A DNA stretch of 64,000 bases, taken from Nautilus pompilius. Its lineage: Eukaryota > Mollusca > Cephalopoda > Nautilida > Nautilidae. How positions within the stretch are numbered: position 1 is the stretch's first letter; every line of letters begins with the position of its first letter. The DNA is taken from assembly GCA_018389105.1 (NCBI GenBank), contig JACATO010000624.1, positions 1,364,001 to 1,428,000 of the forward strand, given 5' to 3'. The notes beneath the pieces were generated by a model that saw nothing but the letters and a program-made list of their open reading frames with translations, ran no database searches and was not told the DNA's origin. Positions 37,197 to 52,100 of the stretch are shown here, piece by piece. The position numbers and the translations under genes are program-made.

Positions 37197-40100
37197 TTAG
37201 ATACAACTGGATCTTCTTGGGGAGATTTTGCAGACTGGTTTTCTCCAACATCTAAAAATGAAGAGTTCTAAATATGGATCTTCCACTAAAGCACAGGAGA
37301 GTGGAAAAGTGCATGGATGGTGCAATGAAAGCCACCATCTTGACAAATGATGCAAGAATTCTGCCATTAAAAGCTCACCATCAGCAGCATAATTTTGGTC
37401 ATGAAAAATTATATATATATATATATAAGGCATAAAGGACACAAAGTAAACATGCACACACAAACAGCAAATGTTAAAATATTAACAATAAATCACACGT
37501 TAAAAAAAAATAGCAAGACACATCACATCTCTGTACATAATTTCCTGTCTCTGTAGCAAGTCTGAATGACACCACACCATTAAGAATATTTATGTCTGAG
37601 TTGCTTTTTTTTTTTTTTTTTTGTCACTTTAGACAGTGGCTGGAAACAAGGTTCTAATTTGAAGACTACAACTTGTGAAAATAAAATGGAACAAAATCTG
37701 TTGTTTCGATAAGCTGTAATACAATAAAATACAGGTTAACAGCCCACATTTGGCTGTAGAGAGAGAGAGAGAAAAGCAACCCATTGTTAACTCCAGGTCT
37801 TCAAAAGCAGACATCACAACCAGAATTAATTTTGAGGAATTATAGGAAAATGACCTTATGTACGTAAGGGTTGATGCAGGATAACTATTTGTTACTTCTT
37901 GTATTAATTTGAAGCTCAACTTATATCCAAAATGGAGAATAAAATTACATGAACTGGAATTGCTCTGCTGTGTAAACAATTTATGCCATTAGAAAAGAAG
38001 GTACTACAAATACATTTAAAATTCAGATTTAGAGAGAGTAGGGATTTATCTACAGAAAGAAACACATAAACCAACTTAACTGTTTTGCACTTACATTCTG
38101 TTATAAAATAAATGACAACTTGAGATGGTAAAAATTAGGGTCAAAGTTACTTACATCTTTTAGAATTATCTTGCATAACACTGAATAATTTATGCTTTTA
38201 TATAATAAAGTAATTTTTTTTAAATTTAATTTTAAATGTACTGAATTCCTGATTGCAGTTTTAAAACTAAAAAAAAATAAGATTCAATAAACCTACAATA
38301 ATAGCTTAATTATCATTTAATACACATTTTCAAAAAATAATGCTGTATATAACAAATTTAGTGTCTAAGGGAAAACATTCTTTTGACGGAAGGTAAAGCT
38401 AGTTTGAAACAAAAGAATAAATAATTTCCCATGTGTTTCAATTGTTCTTTCACCATTTACATTACAAGAAGCAAAATATAACTGTCACCCTGACAACCTG
38501 AAACATTTCTACATAGCCAATAAGTCTGGCAAAATCTTTAAACACTTTTAATTAATAAAATCAAAAGCATTTACAGTCAAACCTGTCTATAACAGCCACT
38601 TAGGGGACTGACCAAAAATGGCCTTTATGAGCAGGTGGCCTTTATATCCAGGTTGGGTAGTATGGCCGGCCAAATTATAAATAATTAAACACATGCAAGT
38701 ACAATGTATTTAAAACAACACTTTTATTAATTATATACATATTTGTAAAAATCAAATGCTATTTCTAATCGAATATTTATATCAAATAAATGTCTTTTTT
38801 TGGAAAAAATCATCAATTTTCATTTGTTTCCTTTGTTTACTGATATTCATTGCTTCAATCGTTGCCTGGATGTCCAAAAGTGATTCTAGTACATCATGTC
38901 GACCAGCAAGTTTCATGTAGTTGATGACATCCTTCAGTCCGGATTGGCATTTTGACATGGTGATCATTTCTTCTTTGGTAGCTTCTGGCTCAGGAATATC
39001 ATCATCTGTAGATTCTACATCTGAAGTGCTGTGGCTAGGTACTGTAACTGCAGGGCCATCCAACTGTGTTGTTGCCACTTCATTATCTATCTTAACAAGA
39101 TCTCTAAATTCACAGCTAAACAAATCTGTGGAAAGCTTGAGGGCCATAAGGGGAACATTAACATAATCTGAGTCATCATCCTCCGTAGATGTGGAAGGCG
39201 CCGGTTCGGGATTATCGTTGGAGAGAGGGGTGTCTAGCACACCAAAGCCACATGATTTAAAGCATTTTTCAATTGTGGTAGCCTCGACCGCTTTCCAACA
39301 AGAATTAATCCAATAAATGGCGTCAAAGACCGATATTTCCTTCAAGATTTGACTGCCGCATTTTGTTTTGTCCTCCTCCATGGCATTGAGGACAAACTGC
39401 AGCTGTCGGGTGCGGAATTTAAGTTTAAAGGCTTGGATGATTCCTTGATCCATTGGCTGTGACATGGACGTTGTGTTGGGGGGCAAGAATTGAAGCTTGA
39501 CATTGGAAAGTTTTACATTAGGGTGTGATGGAGCATTATCTAGGAACAATAACACATTTCTCTTTTGGCGACGCATGCGATTGTTGAAGGATTTTAGCCA
39601 ATCATCGAACACATAGCTGGTCATCCACGCCTTGCTATTGGACATGTAGGTAACCGGCAAGGATTTGACATCAAGATTCTTGAAGCAGCGAGGCTTAGCA
39701 GATTTACCGATCACCAATGGTGTGTACTTTTCGCCTGTCATACTAGCGCAAAGTGCTATCGTCAATCTTTTTTTCGACATTTTGCCACCACGACACTATG
39801 TGCCTTTCACGTGAAATGTTTTTTTATTGGTTGTTGCACAGTAAATCAGACCGGTCTCGTCCATGTTAAAGATGTCTGCTGGTGCGTAGTTTTCACACAG
39901 CTTGGGGATCTTTGCTTTCCAATCACTGACGACTTTTTCGCTGACGTCACCACTTTCACCGGTGATAGTACCAAATGCAATGTTATGGCGCTTTACGAAG
40001 GCCTCTAGCCAACCATTTGAACCTTTAAACTCGTCATTGTCAAGTTGTTTTGCGAACTCAAGTGCTTTTTGTTTTAATAGTGGACCAGTAATCACGATTC

Positions 40101-43100
40101 GTCGAGAAGATGCATCACAAAACCATTCCCAGCACATTCTATTGATTTCCTCATTGCCAGTTTTTCTAGATTTGCGCTTGCGCTCACTTGAAACATTTGA
40201 TTCATAATCGGCTAACACTTCTGCTTTGCGTTTCACAATGTTTTGAATCTGAGTGCGCCCTACACCTAACTCATCTGCTATTTTCCGAGCACTTTTGCCA
40301 TTATCACTGAGGTTTACAACTTTCACACAATCTTCGAGTGTCAATGTCGTCCGTTTTGGCGTAGCCATTGTGTACAGTATGGAAATTCAATGCAGAATGA
40401 AATGCAATGAAAAACGGAGGCTATTTATACAAATGTCTTGCTTCGCTATAAATAGAAAAAGTCATCAAAGAATTCAAATAACATATTATAATTAATAGGC
40501 GAATGTCTGAAGTTGATAAGCGCATGTCATGTGGCATGAATTGTGATAAAGTGCTCAGTGGGAGACGCGTTCACTGCATAAATATTGTTGTTCACTCGTA
40601 GTGTTATTAATGAAAAGTGTATGTTATTATTCTTCAATAAAAAAGCAAACCATTGTCTTTAGTTTACATTATTTTTTTCTTTGATGTTTGTACTCATGGG
40701 AGAATGCGTCTCCCACTGAGCACTTTATCACAATTCATGCCACATGACATGCGCTTATCTGGCAGTTAATTGGCATGCTGGCGCCACGCCAGAGCTGGGG
40801 CCGATAATGGCCGCTATTTAGCAGGTATAATATGGACGACTGGGGCCTCAAATGAGCGGCCGTTGGCCGCGTTGACCAGGTGGCCGTTCTATCAAGGCCG
40901 TTGTCAATGTAATTTGGTACGGGACTGTTTCAAGATGGCCTTTAAGAGCAGGTGGCCGTTCTAAGCAGGTGGCCGCTTGAGCAGGTTTAACTGTACTTTT
41001 TAGTTATTCAGGTTTTCAGCTTTTAAACTCTGTTTACATTTATTTCCACAAACTCTTAATAAGTTAAAAAAGCAAAACAAAACTAACTACTTCCAGAGTT
41101 TTAATCCCAGTTTGGCAAACATCCCTGGCACAGTTTATTCTCACTCTTCTTTGCCAGCTGGCTTCAGTTTCCTCCCACATCGAAAAACGAAGAGTTTAGT
41201 TGGGATTTTCTGATACGGTAGTGGAGGTTCTGCAGGTAACTCTCCACTGTCCTGCAACTGTTCAAGCTCTCAAACATACCTAGATAACTACTCACCCGGT
41301 CTCCCACCAGCACCCCCCCTTCTAGCTCACTGCTGTGAAACGTCCTTAAACCCCCAACAGTCAGGACATGGGTTTGCCATTGAGGAATTTGTCGACCTTA
41401 TTAACCCAGGATTCTCAGTGCTTTATGTGGCTGAGAATGAATATGTGCATAAATTAAAGGTAAACCTACAACAGAATCTGGCTGGCAGCAGACGGGGCTG
41501 CATTTTGACGAGGGCTGGAAGTCAAACTCCCCAATGAACCGGGACATCTTCAGAATGGAAGCCATTTCTCCACTAACAGGCACCACATCACCAGCCTGAG
41601 AAAGAAAAACAAAATTATCATTCATTTAGAAGCAAAAGCTACTGTGGAGTCATTTTGATAAAAAAAAAAGAAAAAAAGCACCTTCACATTTTTAAGCATA
41701 ATACTCTTCTTCCAATAACCTCTCAAGTCTGTATATTTTAATGAGTTTACTGAGTACAATACAATGTCTAGCCACAATAATTTGGACACCTGTTGTTACT
41801 GCAATATGTTAGTTTACTGAGAAAAACAGCAAGAAAAGCAATAGAGTAAAATTATTTATGTTAGTACTTTGTCTAGCCATCATTTGCTGTGCAAAAAGCT
41901 TCTACCTTGTTTGATACTGAATCAAGGAGACCCAGTACTACAGTCTGCTCCTCCATATGAAAGCTTAATTTAATTCTATCACAATAGGAGGTCATGAATG
42001 GCTTGCTCTCTGCTGATGAACAGATGCTCCCATAGGTTTTTGATCCTATTCTTATCATCCCTTAAGGGTACCCAGTGAAGTTGGGAGCCTTGATTCCACT
42101 TCCCAGATTGTATGTCATGTTGATGCATGTCTTCAAGATGTTAATGTTCCCAAAAGATTTGAGATGTCCTTTAAACAAACCAATTCTGTCTTTCCATAAC
42201 ACCAGATTCCAGGCTTCACACTTGACCATGAACTGAAGGCACTGAGATTGAGAATCTTTGTTAAGTCTTCTCCAAACCCAGACAAGAATTGCTGAAACCT
42301 AATCACATCTTACTACATGCCTTCTGTCACCAAACTGGAGATGTTGTTACACTGATCCTTGGCTGATTGGGTAACGTCAGCAAAAGAATCTTCACACTGT
42401 GTGGGAGACATGACATGTTCTTGTCAAGGTGACACTGCTGGAGGACTTGTAGATCATTTTGCCACAGCAGTAACCTTCACCTAACTAAACTTCACAGTAA
42501 TATTAATCACATATCCATAGAAACTACTGAAATCTTTTGACACCACACTCTGAATGGCTTATAACGAGAAAACAGAAAAATATCATGAGGTCTGTGTTTT
42601 TGGTATTATGATAGTGCATTCTTGTTATGTACCCCTATACATTCAATATATACATATTCATGGCTGAAATATTTAAATTTCAAACAAAATACGTCCATTT
42701 ATGGATCGCTATATTAATATGGAAAAGTATTGTGGAATGCCTAAGGGAAGTAACTTAGAATTATAGTTAATTTTTTTTAATTATATAAATTATTTCCCTT
42801 TCAAGTAAAATAAAACTATCATACATGTAAAAGAGCTGCAATATATATTGGTTCTACTACGTGGAATTTTTGAATTAATAAAAAAATAATAATTTCCTGT
42901 GTGCATTTTCTACACCTGATAATTATCAAAGCTTAAATTTCTGAATTAAAAAGTCAGTTTTGTCTGATAATTGAAAAAAAAAAAAAAGGAATTTACTCAG
43001 TTTACCATCTTTCCTCCATACCTTGAATGTCACTTGGTGGTCAAACATCAGTTCATTTTCATATCCTGGTACTTCTCCTCTGTAAATGACGTTTGTGGCT

Positions 43101-46100
43101 TTTTCCTTTTTGTCAGGCAATTTAAACAGTCGAAATGTTGCCGAAACAAACTTAGCATCCCCTGTAAGTAAAGTAACAAGTGACACAGGCAAGGAACATT
43201 ACAGTTAAGTGTTGTATTTGTTGCAACATAATACAAAACATAACAAGTATTAACTCATTTCTGTAGAATGAATTATGCAACAGTACTTAAACAGGCTTGC
43301 ATATAAGGCAAACTAAAGGGCATATAGTGACAAAGACATGTTAGTTAAGTTCTGACTAACAAACAATCTAAGTGAGAGAAATCCGAATTTAAACAAGTAT
43401 ATTTTTGGTCTTGAGTCTTGAGGTTTAAGGATATCTCATAGCAGTGCGCTAACTGGGAGGAGAGGAGCTGTCTGCCCTGGTAACCAAGCAAGCTACTGAG
43501 GTACAGTTGAAGCTCTCGAATAGCAGTCGAGGTGGAAGCCAAACCTCTACCACATATACCCAGAAAACCATACTATAAATTTTCATGGTTAGATGTGAGT
43601 GGAAACTCACATGACAAGCTGGTGAAGAGCAAAAACAAACCATGCAATGGAGGTACACCAAACCAAACTGTTCTTGACCAGGATTCAAACTTGGGTCATC
43701 AGCCTAGCAGTCCAGTAAGCTAAATACTAGGCCACTACCTTCCCAGAAGCAGGTTAAACATGTGCACTGCAAAAAAGAATGTCTTAGGTGGCCTTACAGA
43801 AATTTTAAAACAACACTGCTATTTTTCCAGAAGCCAGAAATGTTTTGCATAGGCATACTGTAAATCATTATTTTCTTGTCCTGTTAACTTTGCAATTTTG
43901 CTATAAAGACCATCTTGTGTTGTCCATCAGATGTAAGTTGACTGACTACAGCATATGATCTATTACAATTTAATGGATTTGCTTAATGTTGTTGTTACAG
44001 AATACTGACGACAATGCAGTAGTAGTGTACAAGAGTGGAAGTAAACCATAAAAACCAAATGAAGGAAACTTAATACTAGTGCAGTATCAAGTTTCTGGTG
44101 ATTCTTTTTTCTGTTCGTTAAACATGATTAATTTGTATGAGTAATCAGTTTTAATGCATTTATATTTTTTTTATTATGCTAATAAAATGCCAACTGTAAG
44201 AAAGAAACGTAAACATTGAAAAGTTGTATTTTACATGAACGTATACTATTACCAATATTTAGTTTTATAGGGGAGATAACTGCGCAAAAACATCTTATTT
44301 CTGGAATTTTTTTTAAAAAGTTTTCACTACTCTCAATTTTGCAATATATTTAATATTGTTAAAATGAAGAAAGTAAAACAACAAAAATTTTGTAAAAGAT
44401 AATCAGCCAATGCAATATGAATATGTTAAAATTTTGTCTGACATTTTTAAAAGAATGGTAAAAGGAATACATGTATGAGGGAGATTCCAGGTTTGCCTGC
44501 ACTTTGAATTGTAGAAAATCTCAAGGGGAAAACAAAATTCCAATGATGTTGAGTGATAGTAGTGAGCCTGCTCTACTCTTGGCAGGATGAAGGTGGCTGC
44601 TGTGCAGTGCAAGCTGGATACAGCTATGACAGCATTAACCGGTGTATCATGTGTTGGGGAACAGCATTGTTTTATTGAGTTCTTAGTGAAGAAGAAAGAT
44701 TTACAGAAGATTATCTAAAGGAAAAGTGCACTTGAATGGTACATTAAATTCATAAATAAACAAAAATTCACTCTGGAACCAAAGCAAGAAAGCAGGCATG
44801 CAGTGGCATCACTTGTGGTCTCCACAGCCAAAGAAACTGAAGACTAAGGCATCCATTGGGAACATTGAGGCAGCAATGTTTTGAGATCTCCAGGAATTAA
44901 TACACATGGATTTCCTTGAATGTAGAAAAATGTTTAACAGACAGTATTATAAGGACCTCCTGAGCAATGGAGCTTCAGTAGTACTATACAAAACATCCCA
45001 AAATGCCAACTGCTGGTGTGGTGTGTTGTCCTACATACAGCAAATGTGACTATTGCAACCATTACAAATCTAGATCTGCTTACCATATGATTTCAACCTG
45101 TTTGGTCCCCATGAAGAACATTTTGATGGCATAAAGTTTAAGAATAAAGATGTAATAGTATCCTGAAGTGGTTACATGCCAAACCCAAAGCTTTCTATGC
45201 ACCACACAAGCAGTATAAGTGCACCTGTGTAGCAGGGAACAGAGAAGTAAATAAAAAGTTACACCAACTCTAATTAAAACCAACTTTTTTTTGTTGTTAG
45301 GAAATAAATTGCAGGTAGATCTTGAATGACCCTGATATATAAAAAAGAAATTACCAATAAATTTGCCTACATATAGCAGATGATACGAGTTCATTTTATA
45401 TGTTTACTAAAAATCAAAATAAGGTAATAGATCTTTAAATACTATAATGCTTACAGATTGGCTAATGATCGTCACCTACCAAATCTTTTGGTTTCAATTT
45501 TGGTTTTGTTTCCTTGCATATCACTCACACAAGTAAAACTATTCTTTTAACTTCAAAGGACTACCAGATTACTTCAGTTTTGTTTTGTTTTTTTCAAGTA
45601 AAATTGTTTTTTTTAATCTTTAATTCTGGTGTAATAATCTTGAAACAATATGCATTTAAAAAATAATTCTTACGAGAATGAAAAAATTAAACAAATTAAA
45701 TGCATTTTTTAAAAAAATTAATTTTAATGCAATATTTATTCTTGTTGTTGTAATAATGGTAAGCTGCTGCTATCAGAACTCACACTATTTATAGAAATTC
45801 CACTAAAGAGATTTCCAGGTAAATGACTGACCAGAGAACTCACCAAGTATCTGTCTGTAGTTTTCACTGCTTACCACCACTGCTGACGCAGTCACAAGCC
45901 TTGGCTTACTGAACCCAATGCTGTCAGCTAGATTCACCAACTCTTTCCACCATAACGCCCCAGAAATGCATTCCCCTGTAAAAGAACATCCAAAAAATAC
46001 CTGTACAAACTGTTTTATCAAAGTAGATGAAAAAAACTAGTGACTACAAATTATCTACCTTGTTTGTTTTCCTACTATAAGGAATAGTGACTAACAGTAC

Positions 46101-49100
46101 AGCATGACTAAAAATATTAGATTTAAAAACCTAGGTCTTTCTTCTTTTAAGAAAAACCCTGATAATTCCTTTTTCTCTTTAAATAATTAAAGGGTTCAGA
46201 ATGTGTAAACATTAGCAGGTAGGTTTTCTACAGATCATAATAATACTAGAGGCAATTATAAGTTGGTAGGGGCTTCATCGTTGCTAAATAGTAGAAAATT
46301 TTCAAAAACTGAATAAACTGAAATAAAAAAAATAGCTGTGTTGGTAATGATAGTGCGAAATCAACTTGTATTCACAGTCAGAAACCGTTCTCTTTCTGTG
46401 AGATCTTCTATCAGCAACAATGTAAAAACTCAACAATATAAACTAAACAAAGCATGATCTCTTTTTAATGGAATTTACTGCAAGATCTTAACAAGCAAAA
46501 AAAGTGCTTATCCAGAAATAGCAGTTTCTCTTCAGCCTACTGGTGTCATAGTTTAAAAATATTTATAAAAAATATTTTGTTCACTTAGAAGCCATAGTGA
46601 AATACTGGTCGGTGACATTTTACATTCCACTAAAGAAAATCAGCTACAAAGTTCTCCTTGATGCAAAACAGTCTGTCCAAAACAAACCAAAAAAAATGTC
46701 ATCTCTATTAAGCACAACCACAAATAAAAACAAGCAAAAATAGCTCTATTTTAAATAAACCTTGTTTTCTCAAAAGAAGCCACACTTTTACTCATTTCAT
46801 CAACTATCTACATTTAAACCTTTCTATTTTCAAATTTGATTGAAAATTTAGAATTACAAGGAATGAATCAAAACAGTAAATAAAAAAAAAAGAATATCCA
46901 ATAATTTTCACTAAATGAGTGTTGAGATTTCAAAAGTAACATTAATATATTTGCCAGTACTTTGTTCTTTATTATAAAATAAATCTTTTAATCTAATCTG
47001 TTCATCAATAAAAGGGCATAAAGAACTTTTCCATAGTATAAATACCTGTATTTCTCTTACATTGAACAAACAATGGGCAAAGTATATTTAGTACAATGTT
47101 GGTTCAGTTTCTACCCAGTAGAATCAATTCACTCTCTGTATACCTCCTTTGTTGCATTTGCACTCCACCACCCTTTATATATACTGGCTTTTTCACACAT
47201 CCAAAAATGAAGCTTTCTAGTAAGAAGTTTTGTTAAGTTCATTTGGTAGCAAAGATCCAAATCACCAACTTGCAAAGGTCTGGCCATCCACCAAGTACTA
47301 TACTTGGTCAAAGACAACACTATATTCAACTTACGGAGACAGATAGACCTTTCAGATTTGTACTACATAGCACAGGGTGAACCATAAGCACTGTTATACA
47401 CAATACTTTCCTTATTAAAATAACCCTTTTTTTGTCAACAAATCTCCAACCACACATATTTTTTTATTACAAGTGTGTCAACTAAATATACAGTCAGTTC
47501 GGCACTACTGCTAACTAATGCTTCTAGGCTTGGGTGATAGAAGGGAGGTAAAAACTGACATGAAGGATTAAATACACACTAATCAAAAATACTATAAATG
47601 CACATAATTTTCTTTTTAATTTAAAAATTAAAAGGAGATAACTTAATATTTTCTCCCTCGATTTTGCAGTGTTTGGTTGGATAGTCTGTTTTTTGGCAAG
47701 AGAAATCATGGCCTTTTAGTCACAGCTCTGTTTCACAAAGGCAACATCTCTCTCACCCCACAGGTCACTATGCTTCCTGGCTTCTTCAGGAATGTCCCTG
47801 TCTGCATAAACGTCACTGAAGTAAATCTCCCCACCAAACTGCAAACAAATAGATACAAACAGAAAACAAAACAACACCTGAAGCATCCAGACAACTTTCA
47901 AGAGGATGGGAGGAGAATTTTAAAAGTTGTGGTATCATTATTTTTTGATCTCTCAGTTATTTCTAAAGCCAAAGAAAACTAATCAACATCTTGAGAAATT
48001 TACTGTTATAACCATTACAATCTTTTAATCACAAAAATATGCATTAAAAATATCTTTAACTTACAAAAAGCCTATTTGCAACTACTCAATCTTGAAATAT
48101 GTATTGTTTTTTTGCATAGGTATATATTTTAATAATTAAAATATCCCTACATGTAAAAATAATAAAATTCACCTTCAACACTTTGAAGGCTTCAGATAAA
48201 ACAGCTCTCTTGTCTGGGGACAAGTTAATCACACAATTTGATCTGCAAAAGAAAAACCAAAAACTAAAGATGATGATGATGACAAACAGCTGCATGCATA
48301 TGGCTAACTAATTTAGGTCCATCAAAGGATTTGGTCAGTCACATTTTAAAAAGTGCCTAAACAAGAAAAGATCCCTTTTCTGTGCAAGTCCCTGCTTACC
48401 CATAGCACCATATCTATATAAAAGATACTAAAACATCTGTTAAGTATTACAGCATGTATGGCTGCCACAGAAAGATTTTTGGTGCACTTGACACCAGATT
48501 TCTGGTAAACAAACTTCTGTCAAATCTAAAATTCATTTCTGACTAAGAAATTGCCAAACGTAGCAAAATACTAATATTTTGGAAAAGAAAAACAATATTG
48601 AAAGATGGCATTTGTTTGTTTTTCTGTATTATATGCTTTATAAAATGTCATTACAAAATAAAATTTAGAAAATGGCCACTGAAAAAAGTACTGTTGTAAA
48701 GCATACGTCAAATGCATCATTAGTAGTATTTTAAAATGAAAATGGCATGTCGAATGTAATTGCTTCTCGAATGGCTGATTATCGCACACGTGATCCTCAT
48801 GCTGTTAAGATGCTGAATGAGTGCAAATCTGTGGTATTCTCTGCCATTTCTAGTGTAAAGTCCAGACAACAATATTCAGGACTTTTCTTTATGCTAAACC
48901 CAATTTGATCACAAGTGTGATCTATCAAATTTAAATCTGGGTTCAGAACAAACAACCAAATTACTCTTTGTCCTGGGAAAACTACACCACTGCAGCCGTA
49001 CAGTGGGGTGATACTGTCATATATGAATACTTAGGGCACAAATTCAGTAACAAGATTAAGCTTACATTCATGAGATGCACATCCCCACAACACAATGGAT

Positions 49101-52100
49101 CAGCAGTCCCAGCAATGATTATTTGATTGAGGTTTGATCAGGTACTTGAACTTTAATGTATCTTTCATTTAGGAAGCTTCTTATTGATTTTAACATGTTC
49201 CCTGCTATTTCAATTTTTGCTACCTTAGTGATGAGATCCTCCCATCACACCTTATCAAAGGCACCTTCAAGATCAATTAAAACTAAAACAGTACATTCCT
49301 TGTGGAACAGACCTTTGTGACACTGCTCAGTGATTTTCATTAGAGCATCAACAGTTCCAGCCTTTGGTCTGAATCCACATTGTGAGTGGTGGAAGACTTG
49401 ATCTTTGTGTAGTCTCCAGTTCAAACAGGTGTTAATGAGTCTTTCAAATAGCTTGCCTAGACAGAATGAGAGAGCTATTGGTCTGTAAGACTTAATTTTT
49501 TGCTAATCCTGATTAAGTTTTAACAAAGGAATAATTTTACTAATCTTCAATGATGAGAGGTAAGTTCCCTGTTTTCAGACATCATTGAAGAGTGGAAGTA
49601 TCATGTTTTTCCCATTTATAGTTAAATCTTTAAGCATCTGGTTGTGGATCTTATCATCTCCAGTAGTTGAGTTGGAAAGCTCAGCAAGTCCAAGAATGAG
49701 ATTTTCCACTGTGAATGGATGATCACACCCCTTCTCTATCACAAAGCAGGTCTATAGATTTGTTGTTAAGACTATCTGCATCTGAAAATAATTTAGGATT
49801 GATTGAAGAATCCAAAATACTGCATTTTTTGGAATAATGCTCTCAAAATAAGTGGGCTTGGTCTTGAAGATCTGTCACAATTTTACCCTTATGCTCCAAA
49901 GCTATTTGGATAGGTCGACTTGAACCATTGACAGACTTGATTCTTTTCCAGATGATGCATGAAGGGGTATCTCGATTAATTGAGCCAACAAAATCTTTCC
50001 ATGAACTGCTTTTTGTTAGTTTGATGAATCTTCTAACTACAGCTTGTTGTCTTTTGTAAGCAACACAGTGTTTGATAGTGTGTGATTTTTTCTACTTTCG
50101 CCCTGCTTTCCTTTTTATTTGGCGCTCCCTACCAATCTCTTCATTGCACCATGGCGTTGGAGGGTATATATGGGGTCCTGTTAGGAACCTCTGCAACACT
50201 GTGATTATACAAGATGTGACAACTTCAACTTTTTCATCAATGTTCAGCTGCTGTTTACTTGAGATAATAACATCAGCTGCTTTGTGCTGAATAACCAAAC
50301 TAGATAGCTGCCTGTTTGCTTTTCTGATGCTCCATTTGGGCTGTGCTTGAATGTTTCTTTTCACTCCTGGATATTCTATGCAGGTTACTATAGGAAAATG
50401 GTCAGAGCCAAATGAATCATGAAGAACTCTCCACTCATTGACTCTGGCTGCCATGTCTGGGCTAGTGATTGTGATATCTATTTGTCCAGAGGAATGGTTC
50501 TGGTAGGGTGTTCTGTTGTTGAGGACAATGAGATCATGATCATTAATCCATTCCTGTAATCTTGTACCTGACTGATTTGTCTTTGCGCTGCCCCAGTAAG
50601 GGTGTTTGGCAGTAAAATCGCCAGCTAAAAGTGATTGTCTTGCATTAGGAATATAATTTAATTCTGCTGTAATCTTTTTGCAACCATCTCTTGCATATAC
50701 AGATGTCAAGTGAATGTTGAAGTCTTTATTGATAGTAATGTTGGCTGAGATGTATTCTACAATATCAAAATATCTGGTGGATAAATTTCAGATACCTAGA
50801 CTGTTTCGCACACCAACACACGTTTTTCTTTTTTTGTTAAATAAAGTCATTTAAAAAATATAAAGATTAATTACATGAATTCTTCTTTAATAAAAACTCT
50901 TTTTACAAATATGTATATATTTATTTAACGTGTTTTACAACAATATTTTCAGCTTGTAAAATATTAATAATAGTGATAACATTTTAGGAGATTTAAAACT
51001 CATGGCCCACCAGTCAAAAGACAAGTTTTTTATGGCCCCCTAATCAATAAAGGTTGCCAACTCCTGTCCTAAACTTTTAAACTGTTTTACACTATCAATG
51101 TCAACAACTACTGCTGTTCACCAACTGTTCATCTACAATTCAACCAACAATCATTTTCTAAATATGTTGTTGTGCCAATACTTTCTTCTTTTGCAAACCC
51201 ATGTGCCAACATTGGTACATAATACATCCACCAGAAAAAAAACCCTGTTCAGTGTCCTAAACCAAGTGGAAGAGATCAGGGTGCATGGTTACTGCACAAA
51301 GGTCCTACTGAAGCCCTTCATTTCTTAGATGTGAGAGGAAGCCAGAAAGGCTGGAGCAAATGGAAACTATACAAGGTATGCCAAACTGAGCCAGTCAAAA
51401 CCAAGATTCAAAGTCAGGCCCTCAACCATAGCAGTCCAGTAGTCTACCAATAGACCACTGGCTGATACTCTGCCCAAATTCTAATTATTGTCCTTATACT
51501 CAAGACTTCCATTTAAAAAATCAGAAAGAAATCCCATGACTGTCTAATACCAAAACCAAATAAATCTAATAGTTGTGTTCAGCACATTCTAGATGCTTAA
51601 ATTGTAAAATTCTGTTAACACAATTTAATAAATTCTGGTGAACATGATATTAAATGTTTAAAATATAAAGTAAATTTTCGAGTTTGTTTTTTTGGTTAAA
51701 GTGAGCAATGGGTAATGTTTTAGCTATAATGATTTCTTACATATATATATATATATGTCTCTTCCTGCTTCATTTAGACATTTCTTACTTCACAAAATCA
51801 CAGGTATTACATCTTAAAATGTATCTGTTTTTTTTTTTTTGTATTGAGAAAAGGTGTATTAAAAAAGTGGGAGGCACAGACATCTTTAAAGTTTCTCTGG
51901 CTATCCTAATGTGAAAGCCATGTTCTCATTATTGTTAGTAAATTCTCTGGTCACCCTATTGAGACAGGGAGGCACAAAACAGGCATGGTAAATGATGAGG
52001 CCCACAAACAGGGAAGATGGAGCATGCCAGATCCATCAGGGACAGACTGCAACAGCCATGATAAGTGAGCAAAGTACTAATTATCCTAATCCCAGTGACA

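Larger units (their letters stand above)
38574..40993 (-). mobile_element. Tigger/pogo-family DNA transposon, full length
   Basis: The ends are imperfect inverted repeats, CAGTCAAACCTGT at the left and CAGTTAAACCTGC (complement) at the right, continuing into shared GGCC-rich blocks ('gcaggtggcc'). The element is flanked by TA on both sides (38572-38573 and 40994-40995), the target duplication expected of the Tc1/mariner/pogo superfamily. Length 2420 bp. It carries one transposase gene on the minus strand, close to intact, and a nested inverted repeat in its 5' part. It lies downstream of AS3MT-B exon 8, inside the proposed last intron, in the same orientation as that gene. Confidence 0.93.

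Noticed and set aside
38921..40495. Plus-strand frames of 65-101 codons across the Tigger element
   Set aside because: They are antisense shadows of the transposase gene.
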